64,000 bases of DNA from Flavobacteriaceae bacterium. GTDB taxonomy: Bacteria; Bacteroidota; Bacteroidia; Flavobacteriales; Flavobacteriaceae. The stretch spans positions 1-64,000 of the forward strand of contig JABSPM010000009.1 in the NCBI GenBank assembly GCA_013215095.1, in the 5' to 3' direction. The translations under genes were made by a program, and so were the position numbers. Numbering within the stretch: the stretch's first letter is position 1; every line of letters starts with the position of its first letter. Positions 10,483-19,634 of this stretch are shown here, one piece after another. Below the pieces are notes generated by a model. It did no database searches and was not told the origin of the DNA. It was given only the letters and a program-made list of their open reading frames with translations.

Positions 10483-10596
10483 TCTAATATTTTAAAAAGC
10501 AACAACTACCCGATGTTTAAAATCGAGCAGTTGCCACTGGTGTTTGTACTTGTGTTTTTAAACGTTTTAAAAGTGGTCAATCTAAATCGTTTTGTA

Positions 10597-11880
10597 TTAG
10601 AACCCTAAGTTTCCAATTTGGTTAGCGTATGTCCAACTTAAGTTCGAAGTGTTAGCGCCAACAGTTTGAGAGCCTTGTGTAACGCCAGTTGCAAATGATG
10701 GAGCATCTGCTTCGAAAGTAGAGATGTCAGTTTCATTGTCTCCATTTTGTTCTTGGAAAATTGTCGCAATTGTTGCGTTATCAGGCAGAACAACTTCCCA
10801 GTTGCTAAACGTTAAGTTGCCATTAATATATGATTGAGCAACATCATTGTTATCGAGTTCAACATCAGAATCTGTTTTGAAACCGTAAGCATAAATGTTG
10901 TTGTTAGCACCAGTGGCAGATTTTCTGAAGTCTGCATATTCTCCCTTTGGTGTATCTTGGTTTCCAATTAAAGTTACATTTTCTAAAGTGTATGCACCAG
11001 TAGATGTTCCTTCAGGACCATCAATCTCTAAAGCGTGATCAGAAGCAGCTCCTAAAGCTACAACGGCATTAGAAATCGTCCCAGAGTAAGCTTGGTCTAT
11101 GTCTAATCCGTCATCTCCTTGAGCAAATACCAATAGGTTAGTTGCGTTTACAGTTCCTCCAAAGAATTCTATGCCGTCATCAACATTTCCAACAACTTCT
11201 ATATTATCTATAGTGGTACCAGAGCCACCCCCGCCAAGTGTCAGTCCATTAATTTCATTGCCCTCACCAATTAAAGCACCACCATGTCTTATAGAGACAT
11301 ATTGTAAGCTTCCTGAGTTATCATTAGGATTAGTGCCACCGTAAAGACCAAAAGTATCATCAGCAGGAATCCCTTCAATTTGCAATTCTGTTACATCACC
11401 AGAGAATGAACATGGGGCATTACCTAAGATTAATAAACCACCCCAAAGACCTCTGTCATTTTCATCTAAGTTTGTACCAGCTGTTTGACCAATAGTAATA
11501 TTATCTTGAGTAGAGGTGAAAATAATAGGCTTTGAGGCCGTGCCAATAGCGTTAATTTTACCGTCACGTGCTACAATAAGAGCTGAGGCTAATGACCCTG
11601 TTCCCGGGTTAGATTTAATAATAGTTCCAGGCTCTATGGTTAATGTTACTCCTGCATCAACAACTACTTTTTGATTTAATTCATAAATTCGATCACTTGT
11701 CCAAGTGGTATTTGAACTGATGACTCCTGAAATTGTAACAACAGTATCTGTAGTTTCATCTCCGCCTTCCTCGGTAATAATTGTCGTTTCTTCAATGATA
11801 ATAGGTGTGTCGTCGTCCTTAATGCATCCAGTGAAAATAATTGTTGATACTAGTGCGAGCGATAAAATTAATGTTTTCAT
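10597..11880 (-). CDS. Lipoprotein with parallel beta-helix, partner of the TonB receptor
   Basis: The 427-aa product has a lipoprotein signal peptide with the lipid-accepting cysteine in FTGC (about residue 19), then an acidic linker rich in D, E and T. From about residue 50 onward short hydrophobic strands alternate with glycine/asparagine turns (SGVISSNTTWTSDRIYEL, LTIEPGTIIKSNPG, GDDGLDIDQAYSGTISNAVV), the pattern of a right-handed beta-helix. Proteins of this type are common next to TonB receptors in Flavobacteriia, and the gene sits directly upstream of one here. I infer a surface-exposed ligand-capture role. No enzymatic motif was recognised. Confidence 0.8.
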   Translation of the reverse strand: MKTLILSLALVSTIIFTGCIKDDDTPIIIEETTIITEEGGDETTDTVVTISGVISSNTTWTSDRIYELNQKVVVDAGVTLTIEPGTIIKSNPGTGSLASALIVARDGKINAIGTASKPIIFTSTQDNITIGQTAGTNLDENDRGLWGGLLILGNAPCSFSGDVTELQIEGIPADDTFGLYGGTNPNDNSGSLQYVSIRHGGALIGEGNEINGLTLGGGGSGTTIDNIEVVGNVDDGIEFFGGTVNATNLLVFAQGDDGLDIDQAYSGTISNAVVALGAASDHALEIDGPEGTSTGAYTLENVTLIGNQDTPKGEYADFRKSATGANNNIYAYGFKTDSDVELDNNDVAQSYINGNLTFSNWEVVLPDNATIATIFQEQNGDNETDISTFEADAPSFATGVTQGSQTVGANTSNLSWTYANQIGNLGF

Positions 11881-12074
11881 TTTAGTTTTAATTTTAATAA
11901 TAATTGATTCTTATCGTTTATCACCGCAAAGAACTATGATTTTAGCGGCGTAAACGTTAATTGATATTTATATAACTATTATTTAAATGTTATTTGTACG
12001 CCTCTTTTTTGAGTATTTTGGAAACAATTTTTTAACATTGAAATATGTATATTGCGTCTTTTATAATAGATATT

Positions 12075-13412
12075 ATGAACTGGGAACAATTACTGTCTTT
12101 AAAAAGATTTGGCGATACTAATAAGAGATTAAGAAAAGAGCAAGATGATACGCGTCTTGGTTTTGAAGTCGATTATGATCGTATTATATTTTCTACAGAA
12201 TTTAGGTCCTTACAAGATAAAACACAGGTTATTCCATTATCACAAACAGATTTTATACATACACGTTTAACACATAGTTTAGAAGTGAGTGTCGTGGGAC
12301 GTTCTTTAGGGAGACAAGTTGGAAAAAAGGTCTTAGAGAAATACCCACATTTAAAAGAAGTTCATGGGTATCAGGCTAATGATTTTGGTGCTATTGTTGC
12401 TGCCGCTGCGTTGTCGCATGACATAGGTAATCCGCCTTTTGGGCACTCTGGAGAAAAAGCTATTGGAGCGTTTTTTAGCAATGGCGATGGTGTTAAGTTT
12501 AAACAAACGCTAACGGCTAAAGAATATCAAGATTTATGTGATTTTGAAGGCAATGCAAATGGGTTTAAAATACTAACGCAAACTTCAGAAGGAAAAGAAG
12601 GAGGCTTGCGATTGAGTTATGCTACACTTGGTGCTTTTATGAAGTACCCCAAAGCGTCTTTACCCAAAAAGCCAACAACTCATATTGCAGATAAGAAATA
12701 TGGTTTTTTTCAATCAGATCAGTTAGCGTTTGAAGATGTGGCTAAAGAATTAGGTTTGTCAGCAGTGCAGTCCGATAACTATTATCGTCATCCTTTGGCC
12801 TACTTGGTTGAGGCAGCAGATGATATATGTTATACCATTATAGATTTTGAAGATGGAATTAATCTCGGCTTAATTCAAGAAGAATTTGCGTTGGAGTATT
12901 TGATCAATTTGGTTAGAGACTCTATTCATGTAGAGAAATATAACCAATTGAAAACAACTCAAGATAGGGTGAGTTATCTAAGAGCATTGGCTATTGGAGC
13001 ATTAATTAATGATGCGGTGGCTATTTTTATGAAAAATGAAGAAGCCTTGCTCAATGGTACATTTCCTATGGCGTTATTGGATAAAAGTAAATACGAAGCT
13101 CAGATAAATGATATCCTTAAATTAAGTATGGAACAAATTTATCAATCTCATGAAGTTGTTGAAAAAGAATTGTCGGGTTTTGAGATTATAAATCATTTAC
13201 TTAAAGTGTATATAAATGCCGTAAATTCGAATTATCATAATACCGCATCCAATTATGATAAATTGATATTGAAAACGCTACCAAAGCGAGAACATTTTGC
13301 AAGTGACCAACTTTATTTGAGGTTATTAGAGGTCTGCAATTATATAGCCTTGTTTTCAGATAGCAAAGCAGTTTTAACCTATAAAAAGTTAAAAGGGCTT
13401 CAAATCAATTAA
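12075..13412 (+). CDS. dgt: Deoxyguanosinetriphosphate triphosphohydrolase (dGTPase-like HD protein)
   Basis: The 445-aa enzyme is started at the ATG at 12075 (MNWEQLLSLKRFGDT), the usual N-terminus of the family; an upstream ATG at 12045 would add ten hydrophobic residues that do not belong. The HD-domain metal ligands are visible: H in HTRLTHSLEVS, HD in LSHDIGNPPFGHSGE, and a later D in VEAADDICYTIIDFEDG. Family members hydrolyse dGTP or other dNTPs to the nucleoside and triphosphate, adjusting dNTP pools and sometimes limiting phage replication. It is a single gene, convergent with dxs, with no clear terminator in the 44-bp gap. Confidence 0.93.
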   Translation: MNWEQLLSLKRFGDTNKRLRKEQDDTRLGFEVDYDRIIFSTEFRSLQDKTQVIPLSQTDFIHTRLTHSLEVSVVGRSLGRQVGKKVLEKYPHLKEVHGYQANDFGAIVAAAALSHDIGNPPFGHSGEKAIGAFFSNGDGVKFKQTLTAKEYQDLCDFEGNANGFKILTQTSEGKEGGLRLSYATLGAFMKYPKASLPKKPTTHIADKKYGFFQSDQLAFEDVAKELGLSAVQSDNYYRHPLAYLVEAADDICYTIIDFEDGINLGLIQEEFALEYLINLVRDSIHVEKYNQLKTTQDRVSYLRALAIGALINDAVAIFMKNEEALLNGTFPMALLDKSKYEAQINDILKLSMEQIYQSHEVVEKELSGFEIINHLLKVYINAVNSNYHNTASNYDKLILKTLPKREHFASDQLYLRLLEVCNYIALFSDSKAVLTYKKLKGLQIN

Positions 13413-13456
13413 TCAAAATCGTTGTGCAATTTCTACGGACATAAGGAAGGATAGTC

Positions 13457-15211
13457 CTAAAGTTGTTGTGTTATTGTATGGCGTATAGCTTCGGCAGATA
13501 GGTTAATGCTGTGTTGTAGCACAGCAATAGAACCATGCTCTATAAATTCATCGGGGATGCCCAAAGTTGTAATGTTTGTGAGGTAATTATGTGCCGAGGC
13601 AAATTCTAAAATAGCGCTTCCCAATCCACCTCTTATAGTGCCATCTTCAATAGTGATAATCTGTTTGTAAGTTGTAAAAATCTTATGAAGCAAGGTGTCG
13701 TCTAAAGGTTTTAAAAATCGAAAGTCATAATGCGAAACATCAAGGTCTTTGATAGCTTCAGATACATTTTTGGCTATAGTTCCAATGCTAATGATAGCCA
13801 TACGACTTCCTTTTTTGAGTTGAACTGCTTTACCAATACTAATGGTTTTAAAAGCTTGTTTCCAATCAATAGTTACACCACGGCCTCTTGGGTATCGGAT
13901 GGCAATAGGACCATTTAACCTCAGTTGAGCGGTGTACATAATGTTGCGCAATTCTATTTCATTACGCGGAGCAAAAATGATGAGGTTGGGGATACATCTC
14001 AAATAGGCTAAGTCAAAAACACCATGATGCGTTGCCCCATCTTCTCCAACTAATCCAGCGCGGTCCAAACACAAAACAATAGGTAATTTTTGTAAAGCCA
14101 CATCATGTATTACCTGATCGTAGGCGCGTTGCAAAAAGCTAGAATAAATATTACAAAATACAATTACGCCTTGTGTTGCCATTCCGGCAGCTAAAGTTAC
14201 TGCATGTTGCTCTGCAATACCCACATCAATGGCACGTTCAGGAAAAGCATCCATCATAAATTTTAAGGAACTTCCAGTGGGCATAGCAGGTGTAATACCT
14301 ACGATATTTTTATTTGTTGCAGCCAGTTCTACAAGAGTGTGTCCAAAAACATCTTGATATTTTGGGGGCTGAATCGTTTCGCTCTTTATGATTATGTCAC
14401 CAGTTTTAGCATCAAATTTTCCTGGAGCATGGTATTTTACTTGGTCTTCTTCGGCTTGTCTTAAACCTTTGCCTTTGGTGGTAATTATATGTAAAAACTT
14501 AGGACCTTTTACCGATTTTAAACGCTTTAATTCAGAAACAAGTTGAGAAATATCATGACCATCAATAGGACCAGAGTAATCAAAATTTAGGGCTTCAAAA
14601 ATATTATCTTGTGTTTGAGTGCCTTTTTTAACGTTGGTTAAATATTGCTTTAAGGCACCTACACTTGGGTCAATACCAATAGCATTATCATTAAGAATAA
14701 CTAATAAATTAGCATCCGTTACGCCTGCATGATTTAAGCCTTCAAAAGCCATTCCGCTTGCAATGGAAGCATCTCCAATAACTGCAATATGATGTTTGTT
14801 TTCACCTTTGAGTTGAGAGGCTATTGCCATTCCTAAGGCCGCAGAAATTGAAGTAGAAGAATGTCCTACTCCAAAAGTATCATAGACACTTTCGGCGCGT
14901 TTTGGAAAACCACTAATACCACCAAATTGCCGATTGGTATCAAATATAGTTTTACGCTCTGTTAAAATTTTATGCCCGTAAGCTTGATGTCCAACATCCC
15001 AAATTAAGAGGTCATAAGGGGTGTTAAAAACGTAGTGCAATGCAATAGTAAGTTCTGTAACCCCCAAGCTGGCGCCCAAGTGTCCTTCTTTTGCTGCGAC
15101 GATATTAATAATGAAATCGCGTAGCTCTTTAGCTAATTGTGGTAATTGCTCTACTTGAAGTTGGCGTAACTCCTTGGGCGAATGGATATGTTTTAACAAA
15201 TGCTTTTGCAT
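13457..15211 (-). CDS. dxs: 1-deoxy-D-xylulose-5-phosphate synthase
   Basis: The 584-aa enzyme catalyses the first step of the MEP isoprenoid pathway, joining pyruvate and glyceraldehyde 3-phosphate with thiamine diphosphate. It contains the conserved KEGHLGASLGVTELTIALHY, the GHQAYGHKILTER segment, the ThDP-binding GDASIASGMAFEGLNHAG...NDN and the transketolase C-terminal part IAEQHAVTLAAGMA. The start at 15211 (MQKHLLKHIHSPKELR) is preferred to the ATG at 15224-15226 because it fits the usual N-terminus and leaves a 4-bp gap to the upstream gene; the longer start would overlap that gene by 11 bp. It follows a TonB-like gene with which it is probably co-transcribed. Confidence 0.95.
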   Translation of the reverse strand: MQKHLLKHIHSPKELRQLQVEQLPQLAKELRDFIINIVAAKEGHLGASLGVTELTIALHYVFNTPYDLLIWDVGHQAYGHKILTERKTIFDTNRQFGGISGFPKRAESVYDTFGVGHSSTSISAALGMAIASQLKGENKHHIAVIGDASIASGMAFEGLNHAGVTDANLLVILNDNAIGIDPSVGALKQYLTNVKKGTQTQDNIFEALNFDYSGPIDGHDISQLVSELKRLKSVKGPKFLHIITTKGKGLRQAEEDQVKYHAPGKFDAKTGDIIIKSETIQPPKYQDVFGHTLVELAATNKNIVGITPAMPTGSSLKFMMDAFPERAIDVGIAEQHAVTLAAGMATQGVIVFCNIYSSFLQRAYDQVIHDVALQKLPIVLCLDRAGLVGEDGATHHGVFDLAYLRCIPNLIIFAPRNEIELRNIMYTAQLRLNGPIAIRYPRGRGVTIDWKQAFKTISIGKAVQLKKGSRMAIISIGTIAKNVSEAIKDLDVSHYDFRFLKPLDDTLLHKIFTTYKQIITIEDGTIRGGLGSAILEFASAHNYLTNITTLGIPDEFIEHGSIAVLQHSINLSAEAIRHTITQQL

Positions 15212-15215
15212 ATCG

Positions 15216-16223
15216 CTAAAGTACAAGTTTTAATTCATCTTCTACCTCAAAAATTATCGGTAAAGTGTAATTTACAGGAACAGCAATGTTATTTTGTTTT
15301 CCAGGTGAGAATTTTGGAAATAGTGTTAAGATTCGTTGTGCTTCTTCTTCTAGTTTTATATGAGGAGCTCTGGTTTTTATATGTTCAATTTGACCATTTT
15401 TAGTGATAGTAAATTGTACAAAAATGCGTTGTTTTCCGATTAAATTAAGTGCTTTAGCAATGTTAATGTTAAAATTTTCGGAAATAATCGCGCTTACTTT
15501 TTTCTGAAAATACCTTCTTTTTTCTTCAGCAGAAAGATGACGGGGTGTGTTTTTAAATTGCGGAGGTGTATCAACATGTATAAAACCAATTATGGTGTTT
15601 TTTGGTTCTACTGTTATGTCACCAACTATTTCAATGTCGGGAACGGCATTTTTTGATGGCGATGTGTTAGAGGTCTTCATAACCCCCTTGGTTGTTATGT
15701 TTACGGTGTCTTGTTTGTATTCTAGCTTCTTAGATTGTAATGTTCTCGTTAAAGTTGGCGTTGGTTTAGGAGTTTTTGTTTTTGCAGCGCGTTTTAGTTT
15801 TGAAGTTGTATCACAAACCATTTCCAACGTATTTATATAAATGACTTTATGAGAAATACTATCTATAATTTTTACACTATCTATTTGTTGTTTCGAACCA
15901 TTAGTTTTGGTACAACTGAACAACGAAGTTCCCATAGTAATGAGTAAAGCTAATAAAAATAATTTGTGAAAGCTTCTAGATGAAAAGCTTTGAATAGGTA
16001 CATGTAAATGAATACTTTCTAATTGGGTTTGTTTAAAATGACCACAGATACGTTGTCCTTGATTTTGAATAATGAAATCTTGAATATCATTTGACTTCAT
16101 TTTAGTGAAATCAATGACCGTTTTTGAACACGAATCGCAAAATCGTCCTTTGTCTTTTGGTGTCATTTGACTCCAATCTTTATGACAAGGCTCTGGTATA
16201 GAAATAGAATGGTGTGTTTTCAT
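15216..16223 (-). CDS. TonB-family energy transducer with N-terminal cysteine motif
   Basis: The protein is 335 aa from the ATG at 16223 (MKTHHSISIPEPC); an ATG at 16253 would add ten residues. The N-terminus carries a putative metal-binding knuckle, CHKDW...RFCDSCSKTVIDFTKM, typical of a flavobacterial group of TonB-like proteins. One membrane segment follows (LFLLALLITMGTSLFSC, about 95-112), then a proline/threonine-rich linker (KTPKPTPTLTRTL). The C-terminal TonB domain at about 245-335 has IFVQFTITKNGQIEHI and a terminal FEVEDELKL. It would link proton-motive force to an outer-membrane receptor, or act as a sensor; the N-terminal motif has no assigned role. It lies directly upstream of dxs. 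Confidence 0.8.
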   Translation of the reverse strand: MKTHHSISIPEPCHKDWSQMTPKDKGRFCDSCSKTVIDFTKMKSNDIQDFIIQNQGQRICGHFKQTQLESIHLHVPIQSFSSRSFHKLFLLALLITMGTSLFSCTKTNGSKQQIDSVKIIDSISHKVIYINTLEMVCDTTSKLKRAAKTKTPKPTPTLTRTLQSKKLEYKQDTVNITTKGVMKTSNTSPSKNAVPDIEIVGDITVEPKNTIIGFIHVDTPPQFKNTPRHLSAEEKRRYFQKKVSAIISENFNINIAKALNLIGKQRIFVQFTITKNGQIEHIKTRAPHIKLEEEAQRILTLFPKFSPGKQNNIAVPVNYTLPIIFEVEDELKLVL

Positions 16224-16278
16224 AATGGAATAGCTTTGATGATATGTCGTCAAACTTCGTACCGAAAGCTTTATGTTC

Positions 16279-16286
16279 TATTTTTG
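16279..16286 (+). promoter_or_regulatory. Promoter -7 element of tadA
   Basis: TATTTTTG matches TAnnTTTG and lies 30 bp before the tadA ATG at 16317. No convincing -33 box is seen. Confidence 0.45.
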
Positions 16287-16316
16287 AAATTGTATTTTTA
16301 CTTTATAATATAGATT

Positions 16317-16766
16317 ATGATAGAACCTTTTGACGATACGTATTTTATGAAAAAAGCGCTTCAGGAAGCGGAAGCAGCTTTTGACAAAGGCGAAATTCCG
16401 GTAGGAGCAGTCATTGTAGCAGATAATAGGATTATTGCTCGTGCGCATAACCTAACAGAAATACTTAATGATGTTACGGCGCATGCCGAAATGCAAGCGA
16501 TTACAGCTGCATCTAATTTTTTGGGAGGGAAATATTTACACAATTGCACACTCTATGTTACTTTAGAACCTTGTCAAATGTGTGCCGGTGCTTTGTATTG
16601 GAGCCAAATAAGTCATGTGGTATTTGGTGCAACTGATGCGAAACGTGGTTGTACTGCTATGGGGACCCATTTGCATCCCAAAACAACCCTAAAAGGTGGT
16701 GTTCTTGCTGATGATGCTTCTAACTTAATGAAACGTTTTTTTATAGAAAAACGTAACTTAAACTAA
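16317..16766 (+). CDS. tadA: tRNA-specific adenosine deaminase (A34 to inosine)
   Basis: The 149-aa protein has the complete cytidine/deoxycytidylate deaminase zinc site: HAEMQAI (zinc His and catalytic Glu) and PCQMCAGAL (two zinc cysteines). The spacing and the segments GEIPVGAVIV and LTVTLEPC-type core fit TadA rather than a free-nucleoside deaminase. It converts the wobble adenosine of tRNA-Arg to inosine. The stop codon overlaps by 4 bp with the end of the convergent small membrane-protein gene. Confidence 0.93.
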   Translation: MIEPFDDTYFMKKALQEAEAAFDKGEIPVGAVIVADNRIIARAHNLTEILNDVTAHAEMQAITAASNFLGGKYLHNCTLYVTLEPCQMCAGALYWSQISHVVFGATDAKRGCTAMGTHLHPKTTLKGGVLADDASNLMKRFFIEKRNLN

Positions 16767-17002
16767 TTTTTGTCTTTACTGTCATTATATGCGCGCATCT
16801 TATCTAGATTTTCTTTAGTAAGCATATAATCATTAACGTCTTTATCTTTCCAGCGATAATAGGAGAATAAAGGGAATACCACTAAAAATAGCCCTGCAAC
16901 TCCAAAACCAATGCATTTTTGAGCAGATTTGATGTCAAGAATATATCCTAAAAGGATGCTTACAATACAGGCAATAAATAGAAACCAGAGTAGATATTTC
17001 AT
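16763..17002 (-). CDS. Small two-TM membrane protein
   Basis: The 79-aa product has two hydrophobic segments, LLWFLFIACIVSILLGYIL (about 4-22) and IGFGVAGLFLVVFPLFSYY (about 31-49), and a charged C-terminal tail with YMLTKENLDKMRAYNDSKD. It lies 10 bp downstream of the ClC gene on the same strand and is probably co-transcribed. Function unknown; the conserved-looking tail suggests a real flavobacterial protein rather than a chance frame. Confidence 0.7.
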   Translation of the reverse strand: MKYLLWFLFIACIVSILLGYILDIKSAQKCIGFGVAGLFLVVFPLFSYYRWKDKDVNDYMLTKENLDKMRAYNDSKDKN

Positions 17003-17012
17003 GCGGATAAAT

Positions 17013-18791
17013 TTAAGTGCTAAAATTAATCAATTCTCGGCGATATGCAGTTAATAATTTAGATTTAGAGATAAATCCATAATATTTTCCATCTTTAATT
17101 ACGGGCAAATTCCAAGCGCCAGAATTTTGAAATTTGCGCATTACTGTTTTCATTTCGTCCTTGTTGTAGTCAATACATTCTGGAGGATAACTCATAAAAG
17201 TTTGTACAGAAGTGGTAGCATATAAGGTTTGGTCAAACATCACAGTTCTAATGTCGTCTAATACAATAATGCCCACAAGATAATCGTCTTTATCTATTAC
17301 AGGGAATAGGTTTCTGCTAGATTTGGAAACCCCTTCTTTAAGCATTTGTCCAAGAGACATTTCGGGCTGAAGTGTGATAAAATTCTTTTCAATAACTTTG
17401 TCTAAAGACATTATGGTTAGAATATTTTGGTCTTTGTTGTGGGTTAAAAGCGCACCTTTTTCTGCGAGTTCTTTTGTGTATATGGTATGTTCTATAGTGT
17501 TTTTAGTAATTAAAAACGATGTAGATACTGCAAGCATTAGTGGTACAAAAAGCTCGTAGCCACCAGTGATTTCTGCAATTAGGAAAATTGCTGTCAGCGG
17601 TGCATGAAGCACACCAGCGATAAGTCCAGCCATTCCAATAAGTGTAAAATTAGCTTCCGAAACATGTAGGTTTAATCCCAAATTATTAATGGTTTTAGCT
17701 AATGCATTTCCAAGAGCGCTTCCCATTACCATTGTTGGAATGATGATGCCGCCATTACCGCCAGCAGCTATGGTTATAGTCATGGCAACAGTTTTGAAAA
17801 TAGTGATGCCAATAAGTAATGCAATAACCACCCAAATATTATCAATATAAGATTCAAACGGTGTTTTTCCTAACGCACCGCTATGATTTCCAGACATCAG
17901 TTCATTAATAAATCCAAAGCCTTCACCGTAGAGTGGAGGAATAAAAAAGAGTAGAACACCAATGGCAATTCCTCCAATAATGAGTTTTTTTCTTTGTGTT
18001 TTAATCCGATTAAAAAACGCATGTATTGCAAAGTAAATTTTGTTAAAATAGATAGAAGCAATTCCTGTACCTATGCCTAAGACAAGATAAAAAAGCGTGT
18101 CTCTCAATGTAAATTTGTCTGTCGTTGTGAAATTGAAAATAGTATCATCACCCAAAAAGAAGTAAGAGGTCAGTACAGAACTTACCGAGGCTACGAGCAA
18201 AGGTAAAAGTGATGCAAAGGTAAGGTCTAAGCTAAATATTTCAATCGCAAATATAATAGCAGCAATGGGCGATTTGAAAATTGAGGCGATGGCACCTGCT
18301 GCTGCACAACCAATGAGTAAGGTTCTTGTTTTTCTATCAACATGAAACAAGCCTGCAATATTGGAGCTTGCAGCAGAAGCAGAGGCAATGGCTGGACTCA
18401 GTAAGCCAACAGACCCTCCAAAACCAACCGTCAATGGTGCTGTAATTAAGGGGTAAATGATTTTATAGCGTTTTAGTAAACCACTTTTTTTAGATAGCGA
18501 AAAGAGTATGGACGGAATTGCCATTTCTACAGGTCGCTTAGAAATATGTTTGACAAATAAAAACACAATAAACAAACCAATAACTGGGAGTATAAAATAA
18601 ATGTAGTCTTTTGAAAATACGACACTATGCTCCAATAACCATTGGATAGAAAAAGTAATGTTTTTAATGGTTACGGACACTAACCCAGATAATAGTCCAA
18701 TAAGAATACTTAAAAGTAACACAAAGTTTTTGTCAGAAATGTACTTGTATTTCCATATTAAAAAACGCTTTAAAAAAGTCTGTCTTGCCAT
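17013..18791 (-). CDS. ClC-family chloride channel/transporter with C-terminal CBS pair
   Basis: The 592-aa membrane protein has the ClC fold (residues about 20-440) and two CBS domains (about 450-585). Landmarks are VEMAIPSIL, GGSVGLLSP (125-133), SIFKSPIAAIIFAIE, GGNGGIIIP and ITGGYELFVP. In proton-coupled ClC transporters the GGSxGxE segment carries the gating glutamate (E148 of the E. coli protein); here that position is Leu131. The second proton glutamate (E203) also appears replaced, since the residue after the conserved IE is Ile. These changes point to channel-like or uncoupled behaviour, but this is inference. The CBS pair may bind adenine nucleotides. It lies upstream of the small two-TM gene. 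Confidence 0.9.
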   Translation of the reverse strand: MARQTFLKRFLIWKYKYISDKNFVLLLSILIGLLSGLVSVTIKNITFSIQWLLEHSVVFSKDYIYFILPVIGLFIVFLFVKHISKRPVEMAIPSILFSLSKKSGLLKRYKIIYPLITAPLTVGFGGSVGLLSPAIASASAASSNIAGLFHVDRKTRTLLIGCAAAGAIASIFKSPIAAIIFAIEIFSLDLTFASLLPLLVASVSSVLTSYFFLGDDTIFNFTTTDKFTLRDTLFYLVLGIGTGIASIYFNKIYFAIHAFFNRIKTQRKKLIIGGIAIGVLLFFIPPLYGEGFGFINELMSGNHSGALGKTPFESYIDNIWVVIALLIGITIFKTVAMTITIAAGGNGGIIIPTMVMGSALGNALAKTINNLGLNLHVSEANFTLIGMAGLIAGVLHAPLTAIFLIAEITGGYELFVPLMLAVSTSFLITKNTIEHTIYTKELAEKGALLTHNKDQNILTIMSLDKVIEKNFITLQPEMSLGQMLKEGVSKSSRNLFPVIDKDDYLVGIIVLDDIRTVMFDQTLYATTSVQTFMSYPPECIDYNKDEMKTVMRKFQNSGAWNLPVIKDGKYYGFISKSKLLTAYRRELINFST

Positions 18792-18827
18792 GGTTCAAAA
18801 TTACATAAAAGCCATGAGCTTCTGACT

Positions 18828-19634
18828 TTAATTTAAGCTGTGCAGTAAATTCTCTAAATCTTCGGGGTAAATTTGGCGTAATGTCTCAACATAAGGTCGA
18901 CTATTGTTGTAGCCCAAATTGTAATCTTCAATAGCGTCTAGTGTATGGACTTTGGCGGCTTTAAGGTCGCCTTTAGCCTTTAAAATTAGTGCTTTGTAAT
19001 ATTTTGCATCTGCCGAAATATTGTTAAATAAGCGCAATAGTTCGTTGAAATTATGCAACGCTTCATCTAAATTTCCGCTTTCATAATAGGCAATACCACG
19101 ATAAAGAAAAGCATTGATTTCTACCCAATCTTCACCAGATTCTTCGGTTTCTTTTTTTATATGTTTATCCCAGTATTTGATTGAGTTTTCGTAATCTTTT
19201 AACCCCAAATAGGCTATGCCTCTCCAATAATCTACGCTGTGTCCTTGAGGTGCGTCTGTGTAAAGTGGTGTTAGTGTATCAGTGGCATTAAAATCGGCAA
19301 TAGCTTTTTTATAATCTCTGTAAAACCATAAATAATTATAACCACGATAACCTTGCCATGTTACAGGGTCGTATGCCACAGCTTTATCCATATAAGGTTT
19401 CCATTCATGTGGTATACCACGTTTTAAATAGGTTACCGAAAGTTCCCGCCAGTTTTCAGCGTTGGTAGAATCTAGTTCCAAAGCATAAGCAAAGGCGTTC
19501 ATATGAGTTGGACTACCTTGGTAAAAGCTGAAGCCGTAGTCGGTAATACGTTTTATTTCTTCGTCCTTACTCTCACAATTATAAATACAAAGTATGAGTA
19601 AAATACTAGGGTAATATTTCAATAATTTCTCCAT
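18828..19634 (-). CDS. Tetratricopeptide-repeat lipoprotein
   Basis: The 268-aa protein begins with a hydrophobic signal ending in ILLILCIYNC, a loose lipobox of the kind accepted in Bacteroidota. The remainder consists of TPR helices: ALELDSTNAENWRELSVTYLKRG, GYNYLWFYRDYKKAIADF, WRGIAYLGLKDYENSIKYWD, YRGIAYYESGNLDEALHNFNELL and AKYYKALILKAKGDLKAA. TPR proteins act as protein-binding scaffolds; the partner is unknown. Its start overlaps the end of the upstream gene by 29 bp, so the two are likely translationally coupled. Confidence 0.8.
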   Translation of the reverse strand: MEKLLKYYPSILLILCIYNCESKDEEIKRITDYGFSFYQGSPTHMNAFAYALELDSTNAENWRELSVTYLKRGIPHEWKPYMDKAVAYDPVTWQGYRGYNYLWFYRDYKKAIADFNATDTLTPLYTDAPQGHSVDYWRGIAYLGLKDYENSIKYWDKHIKKETEESGEDWVEINAFLYRGIAYYESGNLDEALHNFNELLRLFNNISADAKYYKALILKAKGDLKAAKVHTLDAIEDYNLGYNNSRPYVETLRQIYPEDLENLLHSLN

